DNA of 64,000 nt, from contig LN908986.1 of NCBI GenBank assembly GCA_001486445.1, positions 195,498 through 259,497 of the forward strand. Reading direction: 5' to 3'. Numbering within the stretch: the stretch's first letter is position 1; every line of letters begins with the position of its first letter. The stretch comes from Hugonella massiliensis. GTDB lineage: Bacteria > Actinomycetota > Coriobacteriia > Coriobacteriales > Eggerthellaceae. The translations under genes were made by a program, and so were the position numbers. Below the pieces are notes generated by a model. It was not told the DNA's origin. It saw nothing but the letters and a program-made list of their open reading frames with translations, and did not search any database. Positions 17,303 to 26,108 of the stretch are shown here, in pieces.

Positions 17303-17323
17303 CGTAATCGGTTACCGATTACG
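17303..17323. promoter_or_regulatory. 21-bp palindrome between lutC and the ABC ATPase gene
   Basis: CGTAATCGGT-T-ACCGATTACG has 10-bp perfect arms around one base. It overlaps the lutC stop codon (17321-17319) and ends 13 bp before the ABC ATPase start. The perfect symmetry and absence of a T-run point to a repressor operator rather than a terminator. The regulator is not identified. Confidence 0.55.
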
Positions 17324-18020
17324 CATCGTCCACCACGAGGTAGTGCACCGTCAAGGGGCCGTGCACGCCTTCCACGCGCACGAGCTCGATGTCGGCGGTG
17401 TTCGAAGGTCCCGTGATGAACACGAGCTGGCTGGGCATGGCGTCGAAACGCGCGCGCACGACCTGCATGACGGCCATCATGCTCGGCTCGAGGCGGGAAG
17501 CCGGCACAAGGGCCACATGGACGGCGGGCAGCAGGCTTGTCGAACGGCCGTGTCCGGCGCGCACGACCTGCAGGATCGTACCCGTTTCGGCGATGGCGGC
17601 GTCGGCCACCGTGACGCCCACCTGGGCAGAGGCGGCCGCGTCGATGCAGGCCGCGCGCCCGGCGCCGGCGTCCCAGCGCCATGCGCCCTGGGGAGCCGCG
17701 GCGTCGAGGGCGGTGGCTACCCCCCATTCGTCGAGCAGGGGCTCGTCGTCGAAGACCGCGCTGCCGCCCGCCGTGGCGGCGATGTCGGCCACCGCCTGGG
17801 CAGCGCCGGCGCGATCGGTATGCGACACGTTCACATGCGCGGCGCTCGCTTCGGCGCAGAAGCGCTCCATCCGCTCTTCGGCAGAAAGCGCATCGGAAAG
17901 ATGGGCGGGGATGAGCTCGCAGGTGTCGATCGGCACCACCGTATCGGGCACCGCGGCATGGCCGAGCGCACGGGAAATCGGCGCGAGGAAGTCTTCCAGG
18001 GAAACGTCGTGCTGGCTCAT
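17319..18020 (-). CDS. lutC: Lactate utilization protein C (LUD domain)
   Basis: A 233-residue LUD/LutC-family protein. The conserved C-terminal half is visible: VTVADAAIAETGTILQV, RSTSLLPAVHVALVPASRL and FITGPSNTADIELVRVEGVHGP. These are the strand-loop motifs shared by LutC and the N-terminal part of LutB. LutC is required with LutA and LutB for growth on L-lactate, oxidising it to pyruvate. The ATG overlaps the lutB stop by 4 bases (ATGA), so translation is coupled. The N-terminal 60 residues are variable in the family, as seen here. Confidence 0.9.
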   Translation of the reverse strand: MSQHDVSLEDFLAPISRALGHAAVPDTVVPIDTCELIPAHLSDALSAEERMERFCAEASAAHVNVSHTDRAGAAQAVADIAATAGGSAVFDDEPLLDEWGVATALDAAAPQGAWRWDAGAGRAACIDAAASAQVGVTVADAAIAETGTILQVVRAGHGRSTSLLPAVHVALVPASRLEPSMMAVMQVVRARFDAMPSQLVFITGPSNTADIELVRVEGVHGPLTVHYLVVDDA

Positions 18021-19480
18021 CGGGCGTCCTCTCCCTTCTCGGGCGCATTGCCCTGTTCCTTTTCATGCTTCTTGAACCAATCGCGGAAGCGCTCGTCGGC
18101 CAGACGGTTGAAGTCGCGGTTGCGCGTCCAGGCGCCAAGCACCGGGATCCAGGCCGTCGACGGGCCCAAGCTCTGCCCGTTGTGGGCGAAGGGCTTCATG
18201 CCGCGCGCGGCCACCTTGGTGGCGACGTCGTAGAGGGGGCGGGAGCTCAGCACGTGGCCGGCAGTCTCGAAGGCGCGGCGCTCGATGGGGCCCGCGTATC
18301 CTTGGGCGACCATGTTCACGCGATGCTGGCGGATGAGGTCGTGCAGGGGAATGTCCATAGGGCAGTTGCTCGTGCAGGCCGAACAGAGGCTGCAGGCGTA
18401 GGGCAGTTTGTCGACCTTATCGTAGCCTTCCAGGCAGCACGTCATCACGATGCCCATAGGGCCCGGGTAGATCGACCCGTAGCCATGGCCGGTGATGTGG
18501 CGGTAGACCGGGCAGATGTTCAAGCAGGCGCCGCAACGGATGCAGCGCTCGATCGCGGCGAACTCGGTGCCCAGGATGTCGCTGCGCCCGTTGTCGATCA
18601 TGATGATGTGGACGTCACGGGCGCCGTCGCCCTCGTCGTCTGCCGCCGGGCCGCAGTCGACGGTGAAGTAGGCCGTGAGCTTGCTGCCCACAGCGGAACG
18701 CACCAACAGCGACGTCATCAGGTCGAGCGATTCCAGATCGGGCACGATGCGGTCGATGCCCACCAGGACGATCTGGGTTGCGGGCAGGGTGTCGACCATG
18801 CGGCCGTTGCCCTCGTTGGTCACCAGCGTCGTCGACCCGGTCGAGGCCACGGCGAAGTTGCAGCCGCGCACGCCCACTTCGGCGGCGAGGAACTTCTCGC
18901 GCAGGTGCACGCGCAAGAAGCGGGTGATGTCTTCGGGCACCGAAGAGCCGGCGTAGCCCAGCTCGTCGTGGAACATGCGGGCGATGGCCTCGCGGTCGAG
19001 ATGCAGAGCCGGCACAACGATGTGGGAGGGATGGTCTTTGGCCGTCTGCAGGATGGCTTCGGCGCAGTCGGTCTCGACGACCTCCATGCCGGCTTCCTCG
19101 AGGACCTCGTTCATCCCGATTTCCTCGCTCATCATGCTCTTCGACTTCACGCAGGTCGAGGCATGGGCTTCTTCGAACACGTCGAGAATCTCGCAGAGGG
19201 CGTCTTCGGCCGTGGGCGCGAAGTGCACGTGGGCGCCCGCCGCTTGGGCGTTGCGGGCGAATTCGGCCACGTAGTAATCGAGGTTCTTGTTCACGCGGTT
19301 GCGGATCGCCCGCGCCGCGTGGCGCATGTCTTCCCAGTTGGGAAGCTCGTCGACCACGGCGTTGCGCTTGTCGTAGAAGACGTCTTGGGCACGTTCGACC
19401 GCCTCGTGGGCGAACTCGTCGTCGAGACAGGCATCGACCCGCTCGGCGAGCGTGGTGCCTTCGTTGTAGAGAATGGCCAT
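18017..19480 (-). CDS. lutB: Lactate utilization iron-sulfur protein B
   Basis: A 487-residue protein with an N-terminal LUD domain (KSMMSEEIGMNEVLEEAG, STGSTTLVTNEGNGR) and a ferredoxin-like segment with two cysteine groups, CIRCGACLNICPVY (near residue 315) and CSLCSACTSNCPMDIPL (near 362), for two [4Fe-4S] clusters. A C-terminal LutB domain follows. In the family it moves electrons from lactate oxidation with LutA and LutC. GGAGGCGCACC precedes the ATG at 19480. It lies 10 nt after lutA and overlaps lutC by 4 nt, giving the usual lutABC order. Confidence 0.93.
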   Translation of the reverse strand: MAILYNEGTTLAERVDACLDDEFAHEAVERAQDVFYDKRNAVVDELPNWEDMRHAARAIRNRVNKNLDYYVAEFARNAQAAGAHVHFAPTAEDALCEILDVFEEAHASTCVKSKSMMSEEIGMNEVLEEAGMEVVETDCAEAILQTAKDHPSHIVVPALHLDREAIARMFHDELGYAGSSVPEDITRFLRVHLREKFLAAEVGVRGCNFAVASTGSTTLVTNEGNGRMVDTLPATQIVLVGIDRIVPDLESLDLMTSLLVRSAVGSKLTAYFTVDCGPAADDEGDGARDVHIIMIDNGRSDILGTEFAAIERCIRCGACLNICPVYRHITGHGYGSIYPGPMGIVMTCCLEGYDKVDKLPYACSLCSACTSNCPMDIPLHDLIRQHRVNMVAQGYAGPIERRAFETAGHVLSSRPLYDVATKVAARGMKPFAHNGQSLGPSTAWIPVLGAWTRNRDFNRLADERFRDWFKKHEKEQGNAPEKGEDAR

Positions 19481-19490
19481 GGTGCGCCTC

Positions 19491-20240
19491 CTATCGATTG
19501 TCGAGCACTTCGGCCAGATGCATGCAGCGCACCGCTCGGTCGGTTTCGCCCTCGTCGCGCATGCGGGTCAGCTCGCCCTGCACGTTCAGAAGGCAGGGAG
19601 CGTCTTCGAACACGGCGATGTCGGCGCCTGTGGCCAGGATGGTCTGGGCCTTTTCGCGCACCATCTCACAGGAGATTTCGGGCTCCTTCACGCTGAAGGT
19701 GCCGCCGAAGCCGCAGCAGCGTTCCGCGAAGTTCATCTCGACGTAGTCGATGCCCGCAACTGACTTCAGCAGGTTGATCGGGGCCTCTTCGATGCCGAGC
19801 AAACGGGTGAGGTGGCAGCTCTTGTGGTAGGTTGCGCTCGCCTCGAGCTTGCTGCCGAGCACCGCCGAGGCATCGGTGACGCCCAGGACCCGGTAGATGA
19901 AGTCGGAAAACTCGTAGATGTTGCCGGCCAGACGCTGCTGCTTCTCGAGCAGGGCGGGCTTGTCCTGCAGGTAGGGCGTGTAGTCGTGCTGGATGGCGAA
20001 CATGCACGACCCGGTGAGCGATACGACGCAGTCGTAGTCGGCATAGGCGTTGACCATCTGCTCGATGATGGGCATGGTTTCGGGGGCGTATCCCGAGTTG
20101 AGCAGGGGCTGGCCGCAGCAGATCTGCTTTTCGGGGACGGTGATCTCGCACCCCAGCCGCTCGAGCACGTGCACGGCTGCGATGCCGATGCCCGGATAGA
20201 ACATATCCACCAGGCATCCAGGGAAAAATGCGATGTGCAT
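19491..20240 (-). CDS. lutA: Lactate utilization protein A (cysteine-rich Fe-S subunit)
   Basis: A 249-residue protein with two copies of the CCG domain: ICCGQPLLNSGY near residue 39 and ERCCGFGGTFSVKEPEIS near residue 165, with upstream FPGCLVD and HKSCHLTR cysteines. This is the LutA/GlpC-C-terminal fold, which binds Fe-S and probably works as the electron-transfer partner of LutB. It starts with MHIAFFPGC, after AAGGAG at 10 nt. It is the first gene of lutABC. The 255 bp between it and trpA contains its promoter region, where I see no distinctive operator. Confidence 0.92.
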   Translation of the reverse strand: MHIAFFPGCLVDMFYPGIGIAAVHVLERLGCEITVPEKQICCGQPLLNSGYAPETMPIIEQMVNAYADYDCVVSLTGSCMFAIQHDYTPYLQDKPALLEKQQRLAGNIYEFSDFIYRVLGVTDASAVLGSKLEASATYHKSCHLTRLLGIEEAPINLLKSVAGIDYVEMNFAERCCGFGGTFSVKEPEISCEMVREKAQTILATGADIAVFEDAPCLLNVQGELTRMRDEGETDRAVRCMHLAEVLDNR

Positions 20241-20495
20241 GCTGAATCATCTCCTTCGTCAAACGCGATACCTTACCAGGCGACGAAAAAATACGGACAC
20301 AGATACCGAACATGTGTGAAAACGCGCCGTGAACGGCAAAGGAGCGGCAGCGAACGGCCCGCCCCTTCACATATCCTTCACCGAGGATGATGGGCGGTTG
20401 CGCGACGAGCCCGCCGAAGCCGACGGCCCGCCGCGGCTGGGCACCCGCCACGATGGGACGGCCACCCGCCGCAAAAGGCAGCGTGCAGGCGCCCC

Positions 20496-21272
20496 TTACG
20501 CCCCGTGCACCGCTTCCGCCATGGCGCGGACGTAGTCGCCCACGGGGCCCGCCGCCTGCGCGCCTTGGGCGCCTACGATCCGCACGATGGCCGAGCCGAC
20601 GATCGCGCCGTCGGCCAGGCGGGCCATCCGCGCCGCCTGCTCGGGCGTCGAGATGCCGAAGCCCACGGCGACGGGCACGTCGGTCGTCCGGCGGATGGCG
20701 GCCACGATGCCCTCGAGGTCGGTCGTGATCTGGCTGCGCACGCCGGTGACGCCCAGGCTCGACACCAGGTAGATGAAGCCGCTCGCCTCTTTAGCGATTA
20801 GGGCGATGCGGTCCTCGCTCGTGGGAGCGACCATCGCGATGAGGTCGATGCCGTGGGCGGCGAAGGCGGGCGCGAACTCGTCGCGTTCCTCGAAGGGCAC
20901 GTCGGGCAGGATGATCCCGTCGATCCCCGCTTCCTCGGCCCGTTGGGCGAAGCGCTCGATCCCGTAGGAGAAGATCACGTTGGCGTAGGTCATGAAGACC
21001 AGCGGGATGTCGAGGTCCTGCCGCAAGCGGACCACCATCTCGAAGATCGCGTCGGTCGTGGCGCCGGCCGCCAGCGCCCGGGTCGAGGCCTCCTGGATGA
21101 CCGGCCCCTCGGCCGTGGGGTCGGAAAACGGGATGCCGAGCTCGATGAGGTCGGCGCCGGCGTCCGCCATCGACCGCACGACGGCTTCGGTGGTTTCTAT
21201 TGTCGGGTCCCCGCAGGTTACGAACGGGATGAATGCGTTCCCCTGTGCGAACGCGCGTGCAATCTTGCTCAT
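20496..21272 (-). CDS. trpA: Tryptophan synthase alpha subunit
   Basis: A 258-residue TrpA. Visible landmarks are the N-terminal FIPFVTCGDP, the catalytic Glu in DLIELGIPFSDP (E49-type position), the Asp in GIDGIILPDVPFEE, the YLVSSLGVTG loop and the phosphate-binding VGFGIS...GAIVGSAIV. It cleaves indole-3-glycerol phosphate to indole and glyceraldehyde 3-phosphate and passes the indole through a tunnel to TrpB. Its ATG overlaps the trpB stop by one base (TAATG), so it is co-translated. It is the last gene of the trp operon on this side. No clear terminator is visible before the lut region. Confidence 0.96.
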   Translation of the reverse strand: MSKIARAFAQGNAFIPFVTCGDPTIETTEAVVRSMADAGADLIELGIPFSDPTAEGPVIQEASTRALAAGATTDAIFEMVVRLRQDLDIPLVFMTYANVIFSYGIERFAQRAEEAGIDGIILPDVPFEERDEFAPAFAAHGIDLIAMVAPTSEDRIALIAKEASGFIYLVSSLGVTGVRSQITTDLEGIVAAIRRTTDVPVAVGFGISTPEQAARMARLADGAIVGSAIVRIVGAQGAQAAGPVGDYVRAMAEAVHGA

Positions 21273-22462
21273 TACAGATCGATGTCCTCTCCGCGGTAGC
21301 GGGCGATCGAGGCGCAGTCCTTGTCGCCTCGGCCCGAAATGGTGATCACGATAACCTGGTCCTTGCCCATCGTGGGCGCGAGCTTCATGGCATAGGCCAC
21401 GGCATGGGCGCTTTCGATGGCGGGGATGATGCCCTCCATGCGGCTCATGTACTCGAAGGCGCACACCGCCTCTTCGTCGGTGACGGGCACGTACTGGGCG
21501 CGGCCGATGTCGTGCAGGTAGGCATGCTCGGGGCCGATGCCCGGGTAGTCGAGCCCGGCCGATATGCTGTAGACGGGGGCGATCTGACCGTACTCGTTCT
21601 GGCAGAAATAGCTCTTCATGCCGTGGAAGATCCCCACGCGGCCCGTGTTGATCGTCGCGGCCGTCTCGAGCGTGCCCACCCCGCGACCGGCGGCCTCGCA
21701 GCCGATGAGCTGGACATCGGGATCGTCGATGAAGTGGTAGAAGGTGCCCGCCGCGTTCGAGCCGCCGCCCACGCAGGCGATCACGGCGTCGGGCAGGCGG
21801 CCTTCCGCTTCGAGGATCTGCGCTTTGATCTCCTTGGAGATCACGCTTTGGAAGTCGCGCACGATCGTCGGGAAGGGATGCGGGCCCATCGTCGAGCCGA
21901 TGCAGTAGTGGGTGTCGGCCATGCGGGTCGTCCATTCGCGCATGGCTTCCGACACGGCGTCCTTCAGCGTGCCCGTGCCCGTGTCGACGCTGCGGACCTC
22001 GGCGCCCAGCAGGCGCATCTTGTAGACGTTGAGCGCCTGGCGCTCGATGTCGACCTTGCCCATGAAGACGACGCATTCCATGCCCATGAGCGCAGCGGCG
22101 GTGGCGGTGGCCACCCCGTGCTGGCCGGCGCCCGTTTCGGCGATCAGGCGGGTCTTGCCCATCTTTTTGGCGAGCAGGGCCTGACCGAGCACGTTGTTGA
22201 TCTTGTGGGCGCCCGTATGGTTCAAATCCTCGCGCTTCAGGTAGATCTTGGCACCGCCCAGGTCATCGGTCATCTTCCGGGCGAAGTAGAGCAGGCTCGG
22301 ACGGTTGGCGTAGTTGTTCAGCAGGTCGGCGAGCTCGGCTTGGAAGGCGGGGTCGTCCTTGTAGCGGGCGTAGGCCTCTTCGAGCTCGATGACAGCATTC
22401 ATCAGGGTTTCGGGCATGTACTGCCCGCCGTGAATGCCGAAACGTCCTTCGGGATTGGTCAT
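21272..22462 (-). CDS. trpB: Tryptophan synthase beta subunit
   Basis: A 396-residue PLP enzyme that joins indole and serine. The PLP lysine is in [14 protein letters not shown], the glutamate loop in [10 protein letters not shown] and the phosphate-binding glycines in [10 protein letters not shown]. Start 22462 has AAGGAG 7 nt upstream and opens [19 protein letters not shown], the normal TrpB start, so the coding region is complete. Only about 36 bp of genuine upstream sequence remain before adapter sequence starts at 22499. Its upstream neighbours (rest of trpC, and trpF) are therefore missing from the assembly and its native context cannot be read. Confidence 0.97.
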   Translation of the reverse strand: MTNPEGRFGIHGGQYMPETLMNAVIELEEAYARYKDDPAFQAELADLLNNYANRPSLLYFARKMTDDLGGAKIYLKREDLNHTGAHKINNVLGQALLAKKMGKTRLIAETGAGQHGVATATAAALMGMECVVFMGKVDIERQALNVYKMRLLGAEVRSVDTGTGTLKDAVSEAMREWTTRMADTHYCIGSTMGPHPFPTIVRDFQSVISKEIKAQILEAEGRLPDAVIACVGGGSNAAGTFYHFIDDPDVQLIGCEAAGRGVGTLETAATINTGRVGIFHGMKSYFCQNEYGQIAPVYSISAGLDYPGIGPEHAYLHDIGRAQYVPVTDEEAVCAFEYMSRMEGIIPAIESAHAVAYAMKLAPTMGKDQVIVITISGRGDKDCASIARYRGEDIDL

Positions 22463-22498
22463 GGGGTAACTCCTTCGGTTGTGGGGAGAGAAGAAACG

Positions 22499-22838
22499 AG
22501 ATCGGAAGAGCACACGTCTGAACTCCAGTCACGCCAATATCTCGTATGCCGTCTTCTGCTTGAAAAAAAAAAAAAAAACACAACCTCCCAATGGTCCCAC
22601 CATCCATCATCCCACTATTGAATCAAAACATCCCACCCATCTATGTCCACCTCTAACACACATCAGCCACATTAACACCCTTATAAACCTACGTTTCTAT
22701 AACAAAGTATGCACGTACGTTATCTGACTCGACCCCTACACTCCCCATCTACACTCTCTCACAATCTTCTAACCTCTACGTCTGACCTACCCATACACAC
22801 CGGTCGGTTAGAGAGTGCTAGGTGTGTATAGGAGGCAG
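22499..22838. other. Assembly artefact: Illumina adapter, poly-A and low-complexity noise inside the trp operon
   Basis: From 22499 the sequence is the TruSeq index adapter: it begins AGATCGGAAGAGC, carries index GCCAAT at about 22533-22538, ends CTTCTGCTTG at 22562, and is followed by 16 A (22563-22578). The next 240 bp are AT-rich, C/T-skewed noise unlike the surrounding high-GC DNA. The last 19 bp (22820-22838) match the Nextera mosaic end at 16 of 19 positions, with all three differences A to G. Real coding sequence (trpC) resumes at 22839. Nothing in this stretch should be treated as genomic, and the small open frames in it are meaningless. Confidence 0.97.
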
Positions 22839-22901
22839 GGCGCGGCGCGCCGCCACGCGGGCTCGGGCCGCATCGGCCAGTTCGTCGAGAACGGTTGCCA
22901 T
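22839..22901 (-). CDS. trpC: Indole-3-glycerol-phosphate synthase, N-terminal fragment cut by artefact
   Basis: The first 21 codons of a gene starting 23 nt after trpD (ATG at 22901, ribosome site AAAGGA). The peptide MATVLDELADAARARVAARR has the character of a TrpC N-terminus (ILD.I...AR.RVA). The frame then runs into the artificial sequence and stops there. The rest of trpC (normally about 260 residues), and trpF if present, should lie between here and trpB but are absent. Identity rests on the short peptide plus position in the trpEGDC order. Confidence 0.7.
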
Positions 22902-22924
22902 GTTCGTCCTTTCCCGCGAAACCG

Positions 22925-23947
22925 CTAGCGGTTCGATTCCGCGACGAAGGCCTCCAGGGTCCGTTCGGCCGCGCCGCTTTCGATCTGATGCGCGGCGAGC
23001 GCGACACCCTCGCCCATGGTTTCGGCCGCGCCAGCCGCATAGAGGGCCAGGCCCGCATTCAGCAGGACCACGTCGCGCTTGGCGCCTTCGAGCCTGCCGG
23101 CGAGAATATCGCGCGTGATCTGGGCGTTTTCGGCCGGCGTGCCGCCCACGATATCGTCTTTGGTTCCGCGGGCGAGCCCGAAGTCCTCCGGCGCAATCGT
23201 CTGGGTGCGGTAGAACCCGTCGCGAATCTCGCACACGGTCGTGGGGGCCGAAATCGATGCTTCGTCAAGGCCGTCCTGGCCGAAAACCACCGCGCCGCGG
23301 CGCACACCCAAGCTGGAGAGCACCTTGGCGAGCGGCTCGACCAGGTAGCCGTCGTAGACGCCCAAAAGGAAAAGCGAGGGCTTGGCCGGGTTGGTGAGCG
23401 GCCCCAGGATGTTGAAGACCGTGCGGATCCCGAGCTCTTTGCGGATGGGGCCCACGTACTTCATGGCCGGATGGTACTTCTGGGCGAACAGGAAGCACAG
23501 GTTGCAGGCTTCGAGTTCCCGGCGGGCCGCCTCCGGGTCCTGGTCGAGGTTGACGCCCAGGGCTTCGAGGCAGTCGGCCGTGCCCGACAGGCTCGAGGCG
23601 GCGCGGTTGCCGTGCTTGGCCACCTTCACGCCCGCGCTCGCCACGATGACCGCCGCCGTGGTGGAGATGTTGAAGCTGTGCGCGTGGTCCCCGCCGGTGC
23701 CCACGATGTCCATCACTTCCATGCCCGGATGCGCTACCGGGGTGGCGAGCTCGCGCATGGCCGCCGCGCTGCCCGATATCTCGTCGAGCGTTTCAGCCTT
23801 GGTACTCTTGGTGGAAAGCGCCGCCAGGTAGGCCGCGTTCTGGGTGGGCGTCGTGGCGCCCGTCATTATCTCGCGCATCACCGCGTAGGCCTCGTCGTAG
23901 TCAAGGTCTTGCTTGTCGACGATCTTCTTGATTGCCTCTTCGATCAT
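22925..23947 (-). CDS. trpD: Anthranilate phosphoribosyltransferase
   Basis: A 340-residue TrpD. It shows the PRPP-binding [15 protein letters not shown] loop (GTGGD), the KHGNRAASS motif near residue 106, the GPLTNPA anthranilate-side motif and the DEASI metal-binding region. It transfers phosphoribose to anthranilate in the second step of tryptophan synthesis. It lies between trpG (84 nt upstream) and trpC (23 nt downstream). Length is normal for the family. AAAGGA precedes the ATG. Confidence 0.97.
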   Translation of the reverse strand: MIEEAIKKIVDKQDLDYDEAYAVMREIMTGATTPTQNAAYLAALSTKSTKAETLDEISGSAAAMRELATPVAHPGMEVMDIVGTGGDHAHSFNISTTAAVIVASAGVKVAKHGNRAASSLSGTADCLEALGVNLDQDPEAARRELEACNLCFLFAQKYHPAMKYVGPIRKELGIRTVFNILGPLTNPAKPSLFLLGVYDGYLVEPLAKVLSSLGVRRGAVVFGQDGLDEASISAPTTVCEIRDGFYRTQTIAPEDFGLARGTKDDIVGGTPAENAQITRDILAGRLEGAKRDVVLLNAGLALYAAGAAETMGEGVALAAHQIESGAAERTLEAFVAESNR

Positions 23948-24031
23948 GGGGTTCGTTCCTTTCCTATCGTTACGTATCGTTTTGCGTTAGTGCATGCCCG
24001 TGAGCCAAGGGGCTCCGATGAGCCCCTGCGT

Positions 24032-24610
24032 TCACCGCGCCCGGGCGAGGCCGATGAAGTTCGTAAGCATCCGCCCACCTTCGGGCGTCATGATGCTCTC
24101 GGGGTGGAACTGCACCCCGAAGGTGGGATGCTCCACATGGGACACCGCCATCACCTCCCCGTCGTCGGCGCGGGCCGTGACGGCCAGGCAGGCGGGAAGC
24201 GTCGACTCGTCCACGGCGAGCGAATGGTAGCGGGCCACGGGCGTTTGGCTCGGGCAGCCGGCGAAGAGCGCGTTGCGCGCGTCGAGCGTCACGACCGACT
24301 GCTTGCCGTGCATGAGCCCCTTCGCGTAGCCCACCGTGGCGCCGAAGGCCGCGCAGATTGCCTGATGGCCCAGGCACACGCCCAGTAGGGGCACCGTGCC
24401 CGAAAGCTCGCGGACCGCCTCGATGCAGACGCCGGCGTCTTCCGGGCGGTGGGAGCCCGGCGAAAGCACGATGCCCGCCGGATCCAGAGCCGCGATCGCG
24501 TCGACGGAAAGCTCGTCGTTGCGCACCACCCGGACATCGGGCTCGATGCTGCCGATGAGCTGGTAGAGGTTGTAGGAAAAGCTGTCGTAGTTGTCGATGA
24601 GCAGGATCAT
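24032..24610 (-). CDS. trpG: Anthranilate synthase glutamine amidotransferase component
   Basis: A 192-residue class-I glutamine amidotransferase. It has LIDNYDSFSYNL at the start, LSPGSHRPEDAG, the nucleophile Cys in GVCLGHQAI (near residue 79) and the His-Glu pair in FHPES near residue 170. It supplies ammonia from glutamine to TrpE. The start ATG overlaps the trpE stop, so the two are coupled and made in equal amounts. The usual proline of the LSPGPG motif is replaced (SPGSHRP), a modest deviation. It could also serve as PabA for folate synthesis. Confidence 0.95.
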   Translation of the reverse strand: MILLIDNYDSFSYNLYQLIGSIEPDVRVVRNDELSVDAIAALDPAGIVLSPGSHRPEDAGVCIEAVRELSGTVPLLGVCLGHQAICAAFGATVGYAKGLMHGKQSVVTLDARNALFAGCPSQTPVARYHSLAVDESTLPACLAVTARADDGEVMAVSHVEHPTFGVQFHPESIMTPEGGRMLTNFIGLARAR

Positions 24611-26073
24611 CAGCGCAACGCCTCCGCTTCGTCGAGGGCGGCCACCATAGCCGCGGCTTTGTTGATGCATTCGCGGTACTCGCGTTCGGGCACGGAATCG
24701 GCCACGATGCCCGCCCCGCTGCGCACGAACACGCGCCCGTTCTTCTTGTAGGCGAGCCGAATGCCGATGCAGACGTCCAAATCGCCCGTGAAGGACAGAT
24801 AGCCCACCGCGCCGCCGTAGATGCCGCGCTTGTTGCCTTCCAGGTCGTTGATCAGCTGGCAAGCCGCGAGCTTGGGCGCGCCCGAAAGAGTGCCCGCCGG
24901 CAGGACCGCGTCGATGCAGTCGAGGGCGTCCAGGTCGTCGCGGATCTCGCCACGCACGGTCGACCCGATGTGCATGACGTGGGAGTAGCGCAGCACCTCA
25001 TGAAGGCCTTCCACCTCCACGGTGCCGAACTTCGACAGGCGGCCCAGATCGTTGCGGCCCAAATCGACGAGCATGTTGTGCTCGGCGAGCTCCTTGGGGT
25101 CGGCCAGAAGGTCGGCTTCCACGGCGGCGTCTTCGGCGGGCGTGGCGCCGCGCGGGCGGGTGCCCGCCAACGGGAAGGTGTGCAAGACCCCGTTTTCCAG
25201 CTTGACGAGGGTTTCGGGGCTCGCCCCGGCGACTTCCACGTCGGTGCCGGTGAAGTAGAACAGGTAAGGGCTCGGGTTGATCGTGCGCAGGGTGCGGTAG
25301 GCGTTGAGCAGCGTGCCCTCGTACCCGGCTTCCAAGCGGTTGGAGAGCACCACCTGGAAGATGTCGCCTTCGCGGATGTGAGCCTGGGCCGTGCGCACCA
25401 TGTCGCTGTAGGTCGCCTCGTCGAAGAGCTCGCGGGCCGGCGTGGTGAGGTGGCCGGGCTCGTCGGGGGCCATCTCGCCGTCGGCGAGCAAGCGCTCCAT
25501 CTCGTCGAGGTCGCGCAGGGCCTTGCGGTAGCCGGCTTCGCCTTCGCCCAGGTCGGCGTCGACTATCAGCAGGATCTTCTGCTTGCAGTTGTCGAAGACG
25601 ATGACCTTGTCGAAAAGCATGAGGTCGACGTCCTTGAAACCTTCGGTATCCTGCGCGTCGAGGCGCAGGGTGGGCTCGGCATACTTCAGGTAGTCGTAGC
25701 TGAAGTAGCCCACCAGCCCGCCGGTGAAAGGCGGCAGGCCGTCGACGCGCGGCAGACGGTAGGCATCGAGCAGCTGGCGGAGATAGTCGCTGGGGCGGGC
25801 GGCGTCGATCTTCAGGGCGCCGGCTTCCACATGGCCGTTCACGCAGGTGATGCCCAGTGTGGGCTGGTAGCCCAGGAAGGAGTAGCGGCCCCATTCGCGG
25901 CTCTCCCCCGCCACGCTTTCCAGAAGGAAGCAGTGGTCCGACACGTTGCGCAGCATGCGCAGCACGTTGACCGGCGTGTAGGCGTCGCTCATGATCTCGC
26001 GCGCCAGGGGCACGCGCGTGCAGCCTGCGTCCGCGGCGATTTGCACGGCCTCGTCGTAGGTGAAGTTCACCAT
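24610..26073 (-). CDS. trpE: Anthranilate synthase component I
   Basis: A 487-residue chorismate-using enzyme. The C-terminal catalytic core is complete: GDIFQVVLSNRLE, the PSPYLFYF strand, the ASPETLVK loop, AGTRPRG, the DLGRNDLGR Mg/chorismate site, LPAGTLSGAPK and IRLAYKKNGRVFVRSGAGIV. The N-terminal region contains the LLESVAG feedback-site element (LLES, tryptophan-inhibition motif). Start 26073 follows AAAGGA at 8 nt; a longer frame to 26124 would run into the leader terminator and is unlikely. It makes anthranilate from chorismate. The operon is led by a T-box riboswitch and a strong intrinsic terminator directly upstream. Confidence 0.97.
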   Translation of the reverse strand: MVNFTYDEAVQIAADAGCTRVPLAREIMSDAYTPVNVLRMLRNVSDHCFLLESVAGESREWGRYSFLGYQPTLGITCVNGHVEAGALKIDAARPSDYLRQLLDAYRLPRVDGLPPFTGGLVGYFSYDYLKYAEPTLRLDAQDTEGFKDVDLMLFDKVIVFDNCKQKILLIVDADLGEGEAGYRKALRDLDEMERLLADGEMAPDEPGHLTTPARELFDEATYSDMVRTAQAHIREGDIFQVVLSNRLEAGYEGTLLNAYRTLRTINPSPYLFYFTGTDVEVAGASPETLVKLENGVLHTFPLAGTRPRGATPAEDAAVEADLLADPKELAEHNMLVDLGRNDLGRLSKFGTVEVEGLHEVLRYSHVMHIGSTVRGEIRDDLDALDCIDAVLPAGTLSGAPKLAACQLINDLEGNKRGIYGGAVGYLSFTGDLDVCIGIRLAYKKNGRVFVRSGAGIVADSVPEREYRECINKAAAMVAALDEAEALR

Positions 26074-26108
26074 GGCCCTCGTCCTTTCCGACCCGAACGG
26101 GTCTTCGA

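Noticed and set aside
22479-22727. Small open frames inside 22479-22838
   Set aside because: They lie in adapter and noise sequence, not in genomic DNA.
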